Source of the DNA: Flavobacterium nitrogenifigens
Lineage (GTDB): Bacteria > Bacteroidota > Bacteroidia > Flavobacteriales > Flavobacteriaceae
Direction: 5' to 3'
Length of the DNA stretch: 64,000 nucleotides
Assembly (NCBI RefSeq): GCF_003254565.1
Contig: NZ_QJRI01000164.1
Span: forward strand, 1 to 64,000
The notes under the pieces are model-generated. The model was not told where the DNA came from, made no database searches, and was given only the letters and a program-made list of their open reading frames with translations. Every line of letters begins with the position of its first letter. Position 1 is the stretch's first letter. The translations under genes were made by a program, and so were the position numbers. Positions 26,066-33,657 of the stretch are shown here, piece by piece.

Positions 26066-26196
26066 TTGTCATTTCGAGGAACGAGACCCGAGCGATAGCG
26101 AACTAGCGAAGCAAATCTTCGCAAGTAGCTCCGCACAGAATGTCGCCAATCTTTGTAGAGTTCCTTGCGAAGATTTCTCGTTCCTCGAAATGACAA
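26066..26196. repeat. fold-back repeat family E, copy 2, with 27-bp unit inserted
   Basis: Outer arms TTGTCATTTCGAGGAACGAG (26066-26085) and its perfect complement (26177-26196). Inner arms AAATCTTCGCAAG (26113-26125) and CTTGCGAAGATTT (26164-26176). On the right the two arms are contiguous; on the left they are separated by about 27 bases, CCCGAGCG...GCGAAGCA (26087-26113). Confidence 0.9.
26087..26113. repeat. 27-bp insertion unit, copy 3
   Basis: CCCGAGCGATAGCG...AGCGAAGCA interrupts the left arm of the family E fold-back, while the right arm is uninterrupted. Confidence 0.8.
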
Positions 26197-26237
26197 AACT
26201 GAATATAATTCTTTTTTGAATAGATTCGTAAAAAATA

Positions 26238-26283
26238 AAAATTCCAAATTCCAAGCTATACAGTTATTGGAATTTGGAATTTT
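26238..26283. repeat. AATTCCAA fold-back repeat, family G, possible terminator
   Basis: Perfect 17-bp arms, AAAATTCCAAATTCCAA (26238-26254) and its complement (26267-26283), between convergent hydrolase and oxyR genes; A/T runs flank both sides, so it may end both transcripts. Confidence 0.75.
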
Positions 26284-26294
26284 TATTTTGGAAT

Positions 26295-27263
26295 TTAACT
26301 CGACTTACTGACAGCTTTTATAAAATAAGGCGAATCGTTCCAGCGGATTTTCTTATACGAGAAATCTTTTTTAAGTGATTCGGGAAGGCAGTTCCAGATC
26401 GCTTCATTCATTTTCTCGAGTAATAATTTCTTGGAGAAAGAATCAGAAACTACCAGACTTATTTCTCTTACAGGAACGGGTTCTTTAAAAGGTTTAAAAA
26501 GTCCGCCAGATTCGTTTAAAGTAGAAAGCTTTGGAATAATCGCAAATCCTAAATGGGCTCGAACTAGATTTTTTAAGGTTTCTATCGAATTAATATCGTA
26601 CGTAAATTGTTCCTTTATTTTATCGGATGTTTTTAGTCCGCAGATATCGAGCAATTGTGCGTTATAACAATATTCATGATGCAGGAGTAACAGTTCGGTT
26701 TTGTCGCCGGGCTGCATTTCGTAAAATTCATCATTCGCCATAGGATGCGTCTGATTTAAATAGGCAACAAACGGCTCTTTAAAAACAACATGTTCTATTA
26801 AATTCGGGTTTCCTGTTGGCGTAGCCATAATCGCAACATCAATGGCACCAGTTTCCAAATCGCGCATTAAATGTCCCGTGTATCCTTCTTTAATAATAAA
26901 ATGCACTTTGGGCGCCACTTCTTTCATAGCCTGAATAAAAAGCGGAATCAAGTAAGGCGATAAAGTCGAAATAATGCCAAGTTTCAATTCTCCTTCCAGC
27001 AGATTTTTTTCGTTGATCACAAAATCACGAATTTCATCGACTTCACGAAGTATCTTTTTGGCTTTATTGATAATTTCAATTCCTAAAACGGTTGGTGTCA
27101 ACGGCACTTTATTCCGATCAAAAATCTTAATTCCGATTTCTTCTTCCAGATTTTTTAGCTGAATGGTAAGTCCGGGCTGCGTTACCATACAAACTTCGGC
27201 CGCTCTTGCAAAATGCCGTTCTTCGTCTAAAGCGACTATATATTTTAACTGCTGAATGGTCAT
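26295..27263 (-). CDS. oxyR: OxyR-type LysR peroxide sensor
   Basis: The 322-residue protein is a LysR regulator: winged HTH (residues 1-60, HFARAAEVCMVTQPGLTIQLKNLEEEIG) and a substrate-binding-like domain. Cys199 and Cys208 (HHEYCYNAQLLDICG) match the redox-switch pair of E. coli OxyR in both number and spacing, as does the surrounding region. It should sense H2O2 by disulfide formation and activate antioxidant genes. osmC and the hydrolase genes lie just upstream on the other strand. The C-terminal tail is longer than in E. coli OxyR. Confidence 0.92.
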   Translation of the reverse strand: MTIQQLKYIVALDEERHFARAAEVCMVTQPGLTIQLKNLEEEIGIKIFDRNKVPLTPTVLGIEIINKAKKILREVDEIRDFVINEKNLLEGELKLGIISTLSPYLIPLFIQAMKEVAPKVHFIIKEGYTGHLMRDLETGAIDVAIMATPTGNPNLIEHVVFKEPFVAYLNQTHPMANDEFYEMQPGDKTELLLLHHEYCYNAQLLDICGLKTSDKIKEQFTYDINSIETLKNLVRAHLGFAIIPKLSTLNESGGLFKPFKEPVPVREISLVVSDSFSKKLLLEKMNEAIWNCLPESLKKDFSYKKIRWNDSPYFIKAVSKSS

Positions 27264-27273
27264 GTTTTCTAGT

Positions 27274-27306
27274 TTCTAAGGTACTGAGATGCTAAGATAC
27301 TAAGTT
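27274..27306. repeat. GCTAAG repeat fragment
   Basis: CTAAGGTACTGAGATGCTAA and ATACTAAGTTGCTG resemble the outer arms of the 8.4-8.8 kb fold-back. No partner arm is seen nearby. Confidence 0.5.
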
Positions 27307-27331
27307 GCTGCGTTTTTATTTTTAGTTTCTA

Positions 27332-27445
27332 ATGAAAAACTTTGTGTTGGTTATTCTGAATGATGCTACAGCCAAACTTGGAGACAGCTTCTATTGGCTC
27401 AATGAACTAGCCGAAATTTTAGATCCTTATCTGGATTTGGAGTAA
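27332..27445 (+). CDS. possible 37-residue remnant ORF
   Basis: The frame reads MKNFVLVILNDATAKLGDSF and ends LAEILDPYLDLE. It is well formed in composition and is followed within 20 bases by a strong terminator, which suggests the 3' end of an expressed or former gene. I recognise no family. It sits at the left edge of the AT-rich island and may be a truncated gene. Confidence 0.35.
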   Translation: MKNFVLVILNDATAKLGDSFYWLNELAEILDPYLDLE

Positions 27446-27464
27446 GTCTTTTTTTGAAAAAATT

Positions 27465-27507
27465 AAAACCCTTGGTCTTTTTGGAGATTGAGGGTTTTGT
27501 TTTTTTG
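27465..27507 (+). terminator. rho-independent terminator
   Basis: AAAACCCT (27465-27472) pairs with AGGGTTTT (27491-27498), followed by TTTTTTT. It separates oxyR's neighbourhood from the island that starts at 27759. Confidence 0.75.
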
Positions 27508-27758
27508 TCCGTTTTAGAAAAACTATTGTTAATGCATATTGTTGGAATTTTAATTCTTTTAAATATTTATCAAAGTACATTAAAGAATTATTGCAGTTTT
27601 TTATTAAAAAAATGATACTTTAGCAATTGAAAAACCTTCCAAAATATTAATCGTTTTCTAATTTAGGACTCTTGCTTTTATAAATAATAAACCACCAAAT
27701 TTTATAAAGTAATGTTCCAAATACTTTGAAAAAAGAATTGCACATAATAAATCTAGTT
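27508..27758. other. AT-rich leader of the island
   Basis: No gene or repeat is seen. Composition becomes noticeably more AT-rich here than in the neighbouring conserved genes. Confidence 0.5.
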
Positions 27759-28097
27759 ATGGATAAGTACAATAAAATCATTCAAGAATTAATTCAATTT
27801 AGAAATGACAGAGACTGGGAACAATTTCATGACTCAAAAAATTTAGCTTTAGCTATTTCACTTGAAGCTGCTGAATTAAATGAACTTTTTTTATGGAAAA
27901 AAGATAATGAAGTAGAAAACATAAATAAAGATCACTTAAAAGAAGAGATAGCCGATATACTTTCATATACTTTTTTGCTTGCTGAAAAACACAATTTAGA
28001 TGTCTTTGATATTGTTTCGGAGAAGATAAAAAAGAATGCTCAAAAATATCCTGTTGATAAAGCTAAAGGAACAGCAAAGAAATATAATGAACTATGA
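27759..28097 (+). CDS. MazG-like nucleotide pyrophosphohydrolase
   Basis: I start at the ATG giving MDKYNKIIQELIQFRNDRDW; the longer frame would need a TTG start. The 112-residue protein has the all-alpha MazG pattern: RDWEQFHDSKNLALAISLEAAELNELFLW (the ExxE metal site) and EEIADILSYTFLLAEKH (the ExxD site). Such proteins hydrolyse NTPs or dNTPs to monophosphates and may deplete or clean nucleotide pools. Its stop overlaps the start of the next gene by 4 bases (ATGA), so the two are translationally coupled. MazG-like genes recur in phage-defence islands. Confidence 0.85.
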   Translation: MDKYNKIIQELIQFRNDRDWEQFHDSKNLALAISLEAAELNELFLWKKDNEVENINKDHLKEEIADILSYTFLLAEKHNLDVFDIVSEKIKKNAQKYPVDKAKGTAKKYNEL

Positions 28098-30283
28098 ATT
28101 TATCATTTGAACTGTCCATTGAAATTTCTGAGCAATATGATTTTAGTAAAAATTCGTTATCAAAAATAAGCCAAAATCCATGGGTAAAAAACCAATGGCC
28201 ACTAGTCTATTTCATTCAAAATCAAACATTACGTATTGCCTATATAGGTGAATCAACCAATGCATACAATAGGATTCAAAATCATCTTAGCAATTCAAAA
28301 AAGTCTAATGTTCTAAATAAAATTTCGATCATTGGAAGTGATAAATTCAATAAATCTGCAACTTTAGATATTGAATCAAATTTGATACAATATATTACTT
28401 CTGAAGGTACTTATCAACTTCAAAATGGAAATTACGGATTAATTAATCACAATTACTACCAAAAAGATTTATATAAAGATCTTTTCAAAGAAATATGGAA
28501 TAAACTTATTGAAAATAAAATTGTTAGTAAATCTCTTAGTGAAATTGAAAATTCTGAACTTTTTAAATATTCACCATACAAATCATTAAATGAAGATCAA
28601 TACAATTCTGTTTTAGAAATTTTAAATGGCCTATGTTTAAAAGAGTTTAACAGAATTTTTATTAAGGGCAGCGCAGGAACTGGTAAAACTATTCTTGCCA
28701 CATATCTAATAAAACTTTTGCATTCTGATGTTTCAGAAGATTTGGAAGAATATAACGATGATGAATTAAGAGAAATAAGCTATATAAGATCTTTTCAATC
28801 AAAATATCCGAATGCCAAAATTGGGTTAGTAATTGCAATGACTTCTTTAAGGGAGTCATTAAAAAATGTTTTCAGAAAAGTCCCTGGCTTAAAACCGTCA
28901 ATGATTATTAATCCTTCGGAAACATTTAATCTAAATGAAAAATATGATTTGTTAATCGTAGATGAAGCACATCGATTGAGACAATACAAAAATATTGGCT
29001 GGATGGGAGCTTTTAAAAAGAATAATCAAAAATTAGGATTAGATGATTCAGGAAATGAATTAGACTGGATATTAAATAATAGTAAAAATCAAATTTTCTT
29101 TTACGATTCTGCTCAATCTGTAAAACCTTCCGATATTGATGAAAATCATTTTAATAAGCTTTTGAACGATGCACAAACTCTAAATCTTAGATTGACTTCA
29201 CAAATGAGAGTTAAAGGAGGAAATAATTATATTTCTTTCGTTGACGAATTACTTCATAACAAAAGGAAAGAAGCAGAATTCTTTCAAATTGAAAATTATG
29301 AATTAATACATTTCGATTCCTTAAATGACTTGTATAATGAACTCAAAATAAAAGAGAAAAGTCATGGTTTATGTAGATTGGTAGCTGGATACGCATGGCC
29401 ATGGCAATCAAAAATTGATAAAGATGCAATAGATATTGAAATAGATGGCTTACAATTTCAGTGGAATCAAACTGAAAAAGATTGGGTAAACTCACCAAAT
29501 GCTTTTCAGGAAGTTGGCTCTATACATACTGTTCAAGGGTATGACTTGAATTATACAGGAATTATCTTTGGAAGAGAGATAGATTATGATACAAATACAA
29601 GAGAAATAGTTGTAGATGCCAAAATGTATTTCGATAAATATGGTAAAAATGGAATAAATAATTTAGACGATTTAAAAGTTTACATTATCAATATTTACAA
29701 AACGATAATGTATAGAGGAATTAAAGGAACCTTTGTTTATGCGTGTAATGAAAATTTACGTAATTATTTAAAAAACAACATTGAAACTTTTAAACATAAA
29801 CTTCCTTTTAGAATACTTCCTTTTGCAGAAGTGAAACCATATGTTAATTCTGTTCCTTTAGTTGATATTACCGCTGCTGCAGGTGGTTTCAGTGATTTAC
29901 AAATACATTCAAATTTTAATTGGGTTGAATTGCCTTTTAACATTGCTGTAAAGGAAGGTTATTTTGTATGTAAAATTGAAGGCGAATCTATGAATAAAAA
30001 AATTCCAAATGGTTCATATTGCTTGTTTAAAAAAGATTTTGGTGGTTCACGAAATGGGAAAATAGTATTAGTAGAAAGTACAAATATTCAAGATGCTGAT
30101 TTTGGTTCTGGCTATACTATAAAAGAATATCACAGCAAAAAAAATATTGAAAATGATCAATGGAGTCAGCAAGAAATTATTTTAAAACCTCTTTCTTACC
30201 ATGATAATTACAAAGACATCAACTTAAGGAATGATGAATTGGTAAACTTAAAAGTTCTTGGGATTTTTGAATGTGTTCTGTAA
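28094..30283 (+). CDS. GIY-YIG nuclease / DUF2075 helicase / S24 (LexA-like) peptidase fusion
   Basis: The 729-residue protein has three modules. First, a GIY-YIG-like domain (about 35-120): LVYFIQ and AYIG at 49-52, Arg60, Glu94 and a late Asn near 113. Second, a DUF2075 superfamily 1-type helicase (about 160-575): Walker A GSAGTGKT at 192-199, Walker B LLIVDEAH near 287-293, SQMRV near 369, SIHTVQGYD near 476, TIMYRG near 537. Third, an S24 domain (about 590-729) with Ser632 in KIEGESMNKKIPNG and Lys677 in GYTIKEY. An Ala-Ala-Ala-Gly-Gly stretch (594-598) resembles a LexA-type cleavage site. It is coupled to the MazG-like gene. Codons are AT-rich. Defence is inferred, not shown. Confidence 0.85.
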   Translation: MNLSFELSIEISEQYDFSKNSLSKISQNPWVKNQWPLVYFIQNQTLRIAYIGESTNAYNRIQNHLSNSKKSNVLNKISIIGSDKFNKSATLDIESNLIQYITSEGTYQLQNGNYGLINHNYYQKDLYKDLFKEIWNKLIENKIVSKSLSEIENSELFKYSPYKSLNEDQYNSVLEILNGLCLKEFNRIFIKGSAGTGKTILATYLIKLLHSDVSEDLEEYNDDELREISYIRSFQSKYPNAKIGLVIAMTSLRESLKNVFRKVPGLKPSMIINPSETFNLNEKYDLLIVDEAHRLRQYKNIGWMGAFKKNNQKLGLDDSGNELDWILNNSKNQIFFYDSAQSVKPSDIDENHFNKLLNDAQTLNLRLTSQMRVKGGNNYISFVDELLHNKRKEAEFFQIENYELIHFDSLNDLYNELKIKEKSHGLCRLVAGYAWPWQSKIDKDAIDIEIDGLQFQWNQTEKDWVNSPNAFQEVGSIHTVQGYDLNYTGIIFGREIDYDTNTREIVVDAKMYFDKYGKNGINNLDDLKVYIINIYKTIMYRGIKGTFVYACNENLRNYLKNNIETFKHKLPFRILPFAEVKPYVNSVPLVDITAAAGGFSDLQIHSNFNWVELPFNIAVKEGYFVCKIEGESMNKKIPNGSYCLFKKDFGGSRNGKIVLVESTNIQDADFGSGYTIKEYHSKKNIENDQWSQQEIILKPLSYHDNYKDINLRNDELVNLKVLGIFECVL

Positions 30284-30347
30284 ATAAAATGTAATATTAT
30301 AGACTAACTTAAATTTTTAAGCAAAGACCATTTGTCAAATAAAACCA

Positions 30348-31817
30348 TCATTTTACATTGGATGCAGATACTTTTCTACCAGCATCTATTAAAATAATAT
30401 TTGGTGATTTGTTCAGTTTCAATTCTTTCAATATTACGACAACTTTATTGTATTCTATTATATCAAAATATAAAATAACTTTTATTGATTTATCCGTATT
30501 GTTTGCTTTCTCGTAAACTTCCACTTGATTTTCAAGATTCTGTTTTAACTTAGAATTAGAAGCTAATTTAAACTCAATAAGGGTTTTATCCTTTGATCCT
30601 TTTGAAACAGCGTAGTCAACAGGACCACGACCATTATTAGTTTCTCTATTAATATCAAAATCAGAAGCAAACCATGTGAGTCTATAAATAATTTGTAAAT
30701 CTTCTTCTCTTTTAATTGGAACCCCACCGATATAAAAAAGTCTATAACCATCATTATCTTCAATAACTTTTTTTAAATATACTATCCTATCTAAAGCTTC
30801 AGCATAAGAGCTTTTTGCTGGAATTTTATAAAACTTAGTATTTGATAATAATTCTACAAAATTTTGAACTTGACTTATAAATAAAGTCTCGACTTCTTCT
30901 ACCTTTGATTCTGAAATACTTTTAGCTCCCTCTTTATTCTCTTCCTTAATTTTAATATAATATTTTATAACTTCAGGAAATTGCTTGATTGTTTTATGAA
31001 TCGCTGTAGAAATTTCTTTTTGAGAATTTTTCTTATTCTCTTCGACTTTAGGCAAAACTTGAAAATAATAATTAAAAACTTCGTGCCTCAATTGTTCATT
31101 TGGTATCCCAGTAAGTATTCCTGTAAAATTTCCTCGCAAGTCTTTACTGTTTATCCAGTTATCATCTTTTGTTAGTAAATCTCGTGGCGTTAGCATAACA
31201 TAATCTCCATAGATATATGGCAAAGTATATTCTTTAGGCATCCATCTTTCAAACTTATAATCAAAAAACACTTTCTCAACATAAACTTTACGTAAAAATT
31301 TAGTTTCAATATTTTCCAATGAAAATTTTTCAGTGTATTCTAACAAAAATTGTTTAATTAAATTTGTTGTAAAATCACTAATATTATCTTTTCCAACTCC
31401 TATTTCAAACAATCCAGCTTTTTCAAGGTGAGAAGTCTGATTTACCACTTCTTTACCTAAATCATCAAAAACAATATGTATAGATGAAGAAAAAGCATCA
31501 CCAAATTTTTTACCTAATCCACTTCCTTTATTGCCAACTTTACTATATCCAAACCAATTTTGTTTAACCTCAGGAAATAAATACCATGATTGCACTTGCT
31601 GTTTTCTATTTCTTCCCGTTACTGCTTTTCCTTTTAAAAAAGTTAAATACTTAATTATATCATCATGTAAATTTTGATATTCCTTTTTCTTATTTCCAAA
31701 TAACAAAAATGGATCAATAAATAGAGGCAAATCATTTATTAAAGAGATATTAAATGCTCCATAATTTTCCAATGTTTCTACTTCAACATTAAAAAAATCT
31801 GTAAAGTATATTTTCAT
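30348..31817 (-). CDS. uncharacterised protein with C-terminal PD-(D/E)XK nuclease motif
   Basis: The 489-residue protein opens with a distinctive motif (YGAFNISLINDLPLFIDPFL, then a segment with LHDDIIKYLTFLK) that I recall from an unnamed family found near defence genes. Its C-terminal part has a PD-(D/E)XK core: Asp401 in GRGPVDYAVSKG, then Glu415-x-Lys417 in KTLIEFKLAS, preceded by EEDLQIIYRL. This suggests a restriction-like DNase fold. No signal peptide or membrane segment. It is convergent with the helicase fusion, 64 bases apart, and shares its AT-rich composition, so it was probably acquired with it. Confidence 0.7.
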   Translation of the reverse strand: MKIYFTDFFNVEVETLENYGAFNISLINDLPLFIDPFLLFGNKKKEYQNLHDDIIKYLTFLKGKAVTGRNRKQQVQSWYLFPEVKQNWFGYSKVGNKGSGLGKKFGDAFSSSIHIVFDDLGKEVVNQTSHLEKAGLFEIGVGKDNISDFTTNLIKQFLLEYTEKFSLENIETKFLRKVYVEKVFFDYKFERWMPKEYTLPYIYGDYVMLTPRDLLTKDDNWINSKDLRGNFTGILTGIPNEQLRHEVFNYYFQVLPKVEENKKNSQKEISTAIHKTIKQFPEVIKYYIKIKEENKEGAKSISESKVEEVETLFISQVQNFVELLSNTKFYKIPAKSSYAEALDRIVYLKKVIEDNDGYRLFYIGGVPIKREEDLQIIYRLTWFASDFDINRETNNGRGPVDYAVSKGSKDKTLIEFKLASNSKLKQNLENQVEVYEKANNTDKSIKVILYFDIIEYNKVVVILKELKLNKSPNIILIDAGRKVSASNVK

Positions 31818-32097
31818 TACCTTAATTTTTTACTGTTACTTTTACTATTTAAAACAAAGATTGATTTTTTCCATTAATTTAATTTATGGAAATCCATAAT
31901 ACACTAAATTATAATGCAATAACAATTTTATAAAATAAAAATAAATAAGTTAGCAAGTAGTTATACGTGTTTTTACATTTTTCATCACTAGTCTTTTTTA
32001 AGGTATTTTTCATTTCAAAATGTTAATGATTTAAAATAAAAAATGAACCTACATTCTCTGCAAGCTCATTTTCCATTTTAAATCAAACAAAAGCCAA

Positions 32098-32841
32098 TCA
32101 CCCCAAACTCATCCCACCATCCATAATAACATCCGCGCCAGTCATAAACACCCCAGCATCACTACTCAAATACGAAACCATTTTAGCCACATCTTCTGCC
32201 CTTCCCATTTGTTTTAGCGGGACTTTTTCTACTACGACATCCATAATGCCTTTTACGGTGGTTTCGTCTAGACCAACCTTGTTCATGACTTCGGTTTGGG
32301 TTGGTCCTGGGCTAACCGAATTGACACGAATCTTTCTTGGCGCTAATTCTAAAGCCGCCGATCTCATAAACGAATTCAAAGCCGTTTTACTCGCCGAATA
32401 AACCGAAGATCCCGGACCTGGCATACTCGCAGTATTCGAAGAAAGAAATACCACCGAAGCGCCATCTTTCAAAATCGGAATAAATTTGCTTAAAGTGAAA
32501 AATGCACCTTTTAGATTCACATTCATAATATTATCGTACAATTCTTCCGTAGTTTGTTCGATGGTTCCTAAACCTGCAATTCCCGCATTAATAAACAAAA
32601 TATCAACCGAACCGAAATCGGCTTTTACTTGAGTTGCCAGTTTTTCAATATCCGAAATATTCGATTGGTCTGCTGTAATGGCTGTAACGCCTAGTTCCAA
32701 AGCTGCTTTTTCTATGGCTTCTTTTCTTCTTCCTGTAATAATTACGTTTGCACCTTGTTCCTTTAATTGTTTGGCTGTTGCGTAACCTATTCCGCTGTTT
32801 CCGCCTGTTATAACGGCTGTTTTATTTTTTAGATTTTCCAT
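32098..32841 (-). CDS. short-chain dehydrogenase/reductase
   Basis: The 247-residue SDR has the cofactor motif TGGNSGIGYA (residues about 13-22), NAG in INAGIAG, catalytic Ser near LSSNTASMP and YxxxK in YSASKTAL. ITGRRK after the second strand (Arg-Arg) suggests NADPH preference. The C-terminal DGGMSLG is typical. The substrate is unknown. It is divergent from an HxlR regulator, which is the usual local control of such SDR genes in Bacteroidota. Confidence 0.92.
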   Translation of the reverse strand: MENLKNKTAVITGGNSGIGYATAKQLKEQGANVIITGRRKEAIEKAALELGVTAITADQSNISDIEKLATQVKADFGSVDILFINAGIAGLGTIEQTTEELYDNIMNVNLKGAFFTLSKFIPILKDGASVVFLSSNTASMPGPGSSVYSASKTALNSFMRSAALELAPRKIRVNSVSPGPTQTEVMNKVGLDETTVKGIMDVVVEKVPLKQMGRAEDVAKMVSYLSSDAGVFMTGADVIMDGGMSLG

Positions 32842-32863
32842 CTTTTTGATTATTTAAAATTTA

Positions 32864-32921
32864 TTTGGCAAATTTAAATTCAAATTGGTATAACTTTGTA
32901 ACCAGTATCATGGAGTATACC
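32864..32921. promoter_or_regulatory. divergent SDR/HxlR promoter region with candidate operator
   Basis: Plus strand: TTTG (32864-32867), 23 bases, TAACTTTG (32891-32898). Minus strand: TAAATTTG at 32869-32876. An inverted repeat GGTATAACT (32887-32895) and AGTATACC (32914-32921) overlaps the plus-strand -7 box and is a candidate HxlR operator. Confidence 0.5.
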
Positions 32922-32957
32922 AAACTAATTTTAACCTTTGCAATGGAAAAAATTATA

Positions 32958-33085
32958 GCCACGAATTCACGAATTTATTTTTATAATCTTTGTCGAAAAA
33001 TGTGATTAATTACACGAATTAGATTGATATTCAATCAATCTAATTCGTGGGGAAAACTTTGAAAAAAAATTCGTGCATTCGTGGC
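32958..33085. repeat. fold-back repeat family D
   Basis: Outer arms GCCACGAATTCACGAATTT (32958-32976) and its complement with one mismatch (33067-33085). Inner arms CACGAATTAGATTGAT (33013-33028) and its perfect complement (33034-33049). It occupies the leader of the HxlR gene. Confidence 0.85.
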
Positions 33086-33093
33086 GAAAAAAA

Positions 33094-33438
33094 ATGAATA
33101 CTATGGAAAGAAACCAGAAAGAAGAAGTACAGGCGCTTCAGGACACGTTGCATGTTTTGGGCGGAAAGTGGCGTTTGCCTATCATCAATTCGATCTGCAA
33201 CGGAAATCATCGTTTCAGGGAAATCGAACGCAGTATTCCGGGAATTACGACACGCATGCTTTCGCGAGAACTCAAAGAAATGGAATTGAATATGCTGATT
33301 AAAAGAACCGAAGATCGCGATGCTGAAATTCAGGTGAAATATGAATCGACTCCTTATTGCAAATCTTTTGGTCCTGTGATTGAAGAAATGATCAAATGGG
33401 GAAAATCACATCGAGAGGAGATTATTCGAAATTCTTAA
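33094..33438 (+). CDS. HxlR family transcriptional regulator
   Basis: I start at MNTMERNQKEEV (33094); an ATG at 33103 is also possible. The longer GTG frame begins inside a repeat and is unlikely. The protein of about 114 residues has the HxlR winged HTH: LHVLGGKWRLPIINSICNGNHRFREIERSIPGITTRMLSRELKEMEL. Family members respond to electrophiles or oxidants, often through a cysteine near the N-terminus; here no such N-terminal Cys is seen. It probably controls the divergent SDR gene. A family D fold-back lies in its leader. Confidence 0.9.
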   Translation: MNTMERNQKEEVQALQDTLHVLGGKWRLPIINSICNGNHRFREIERSIPGITTRMLSRELKEMELNMLIKRTEDRDAEIQVKYESTPYCKSFGPVIEEMIKWGKSHREEIIRNS

Positions 33439-33447
33439 ATTGTTTTA

Positions 33448-33582
33448 AACACATAGAAACATAGATGCAGATTGTGCATAAAAGGCGTTTCACTTACATT
33501 AATTCACATAGTTACTATGTGTTAAAAACTAGTTTCTTTTTTTCTTTTTACGGATCAAAAAAAATCTATGTCTATATGGGTT
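33448..33582. repeat. fold-back repeat family A
   Basis: Left arm AACACATAGAAACATAG (33448-33464), AAAGGCGTTTCACTT, CACATAGTTACTATGTG, AACTAGTTTC, and a degenerate right arm CTATGTCTATATGGGTT (33566-33582). Confidence 0.8.
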
Positions 33583-33657
33583 AAAAGTATTCGACAAGAA
33601 AGTCAAAGTTTAAGCATTAAGGGAATAATTACATCGCTCGGAAATCATTAGAAATTC

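Noticed and set aside
26056..26247. Open frames of 61-63 codons on the minus strand
   Set aside because: They lie entirely within a family E fold-back and read through its palindromic arms.
27726..27758. TTG start for the MazG-like gene
   Set aside because: The ATG at 27759 starts right at the conserved domain; the extra 11 codons look like leader sequence.
33073..33093. GTG start for the HxlR gene
   Set aside because: It lies in the right arm of the family D repeat, so the extra residues are repeat-encoded.
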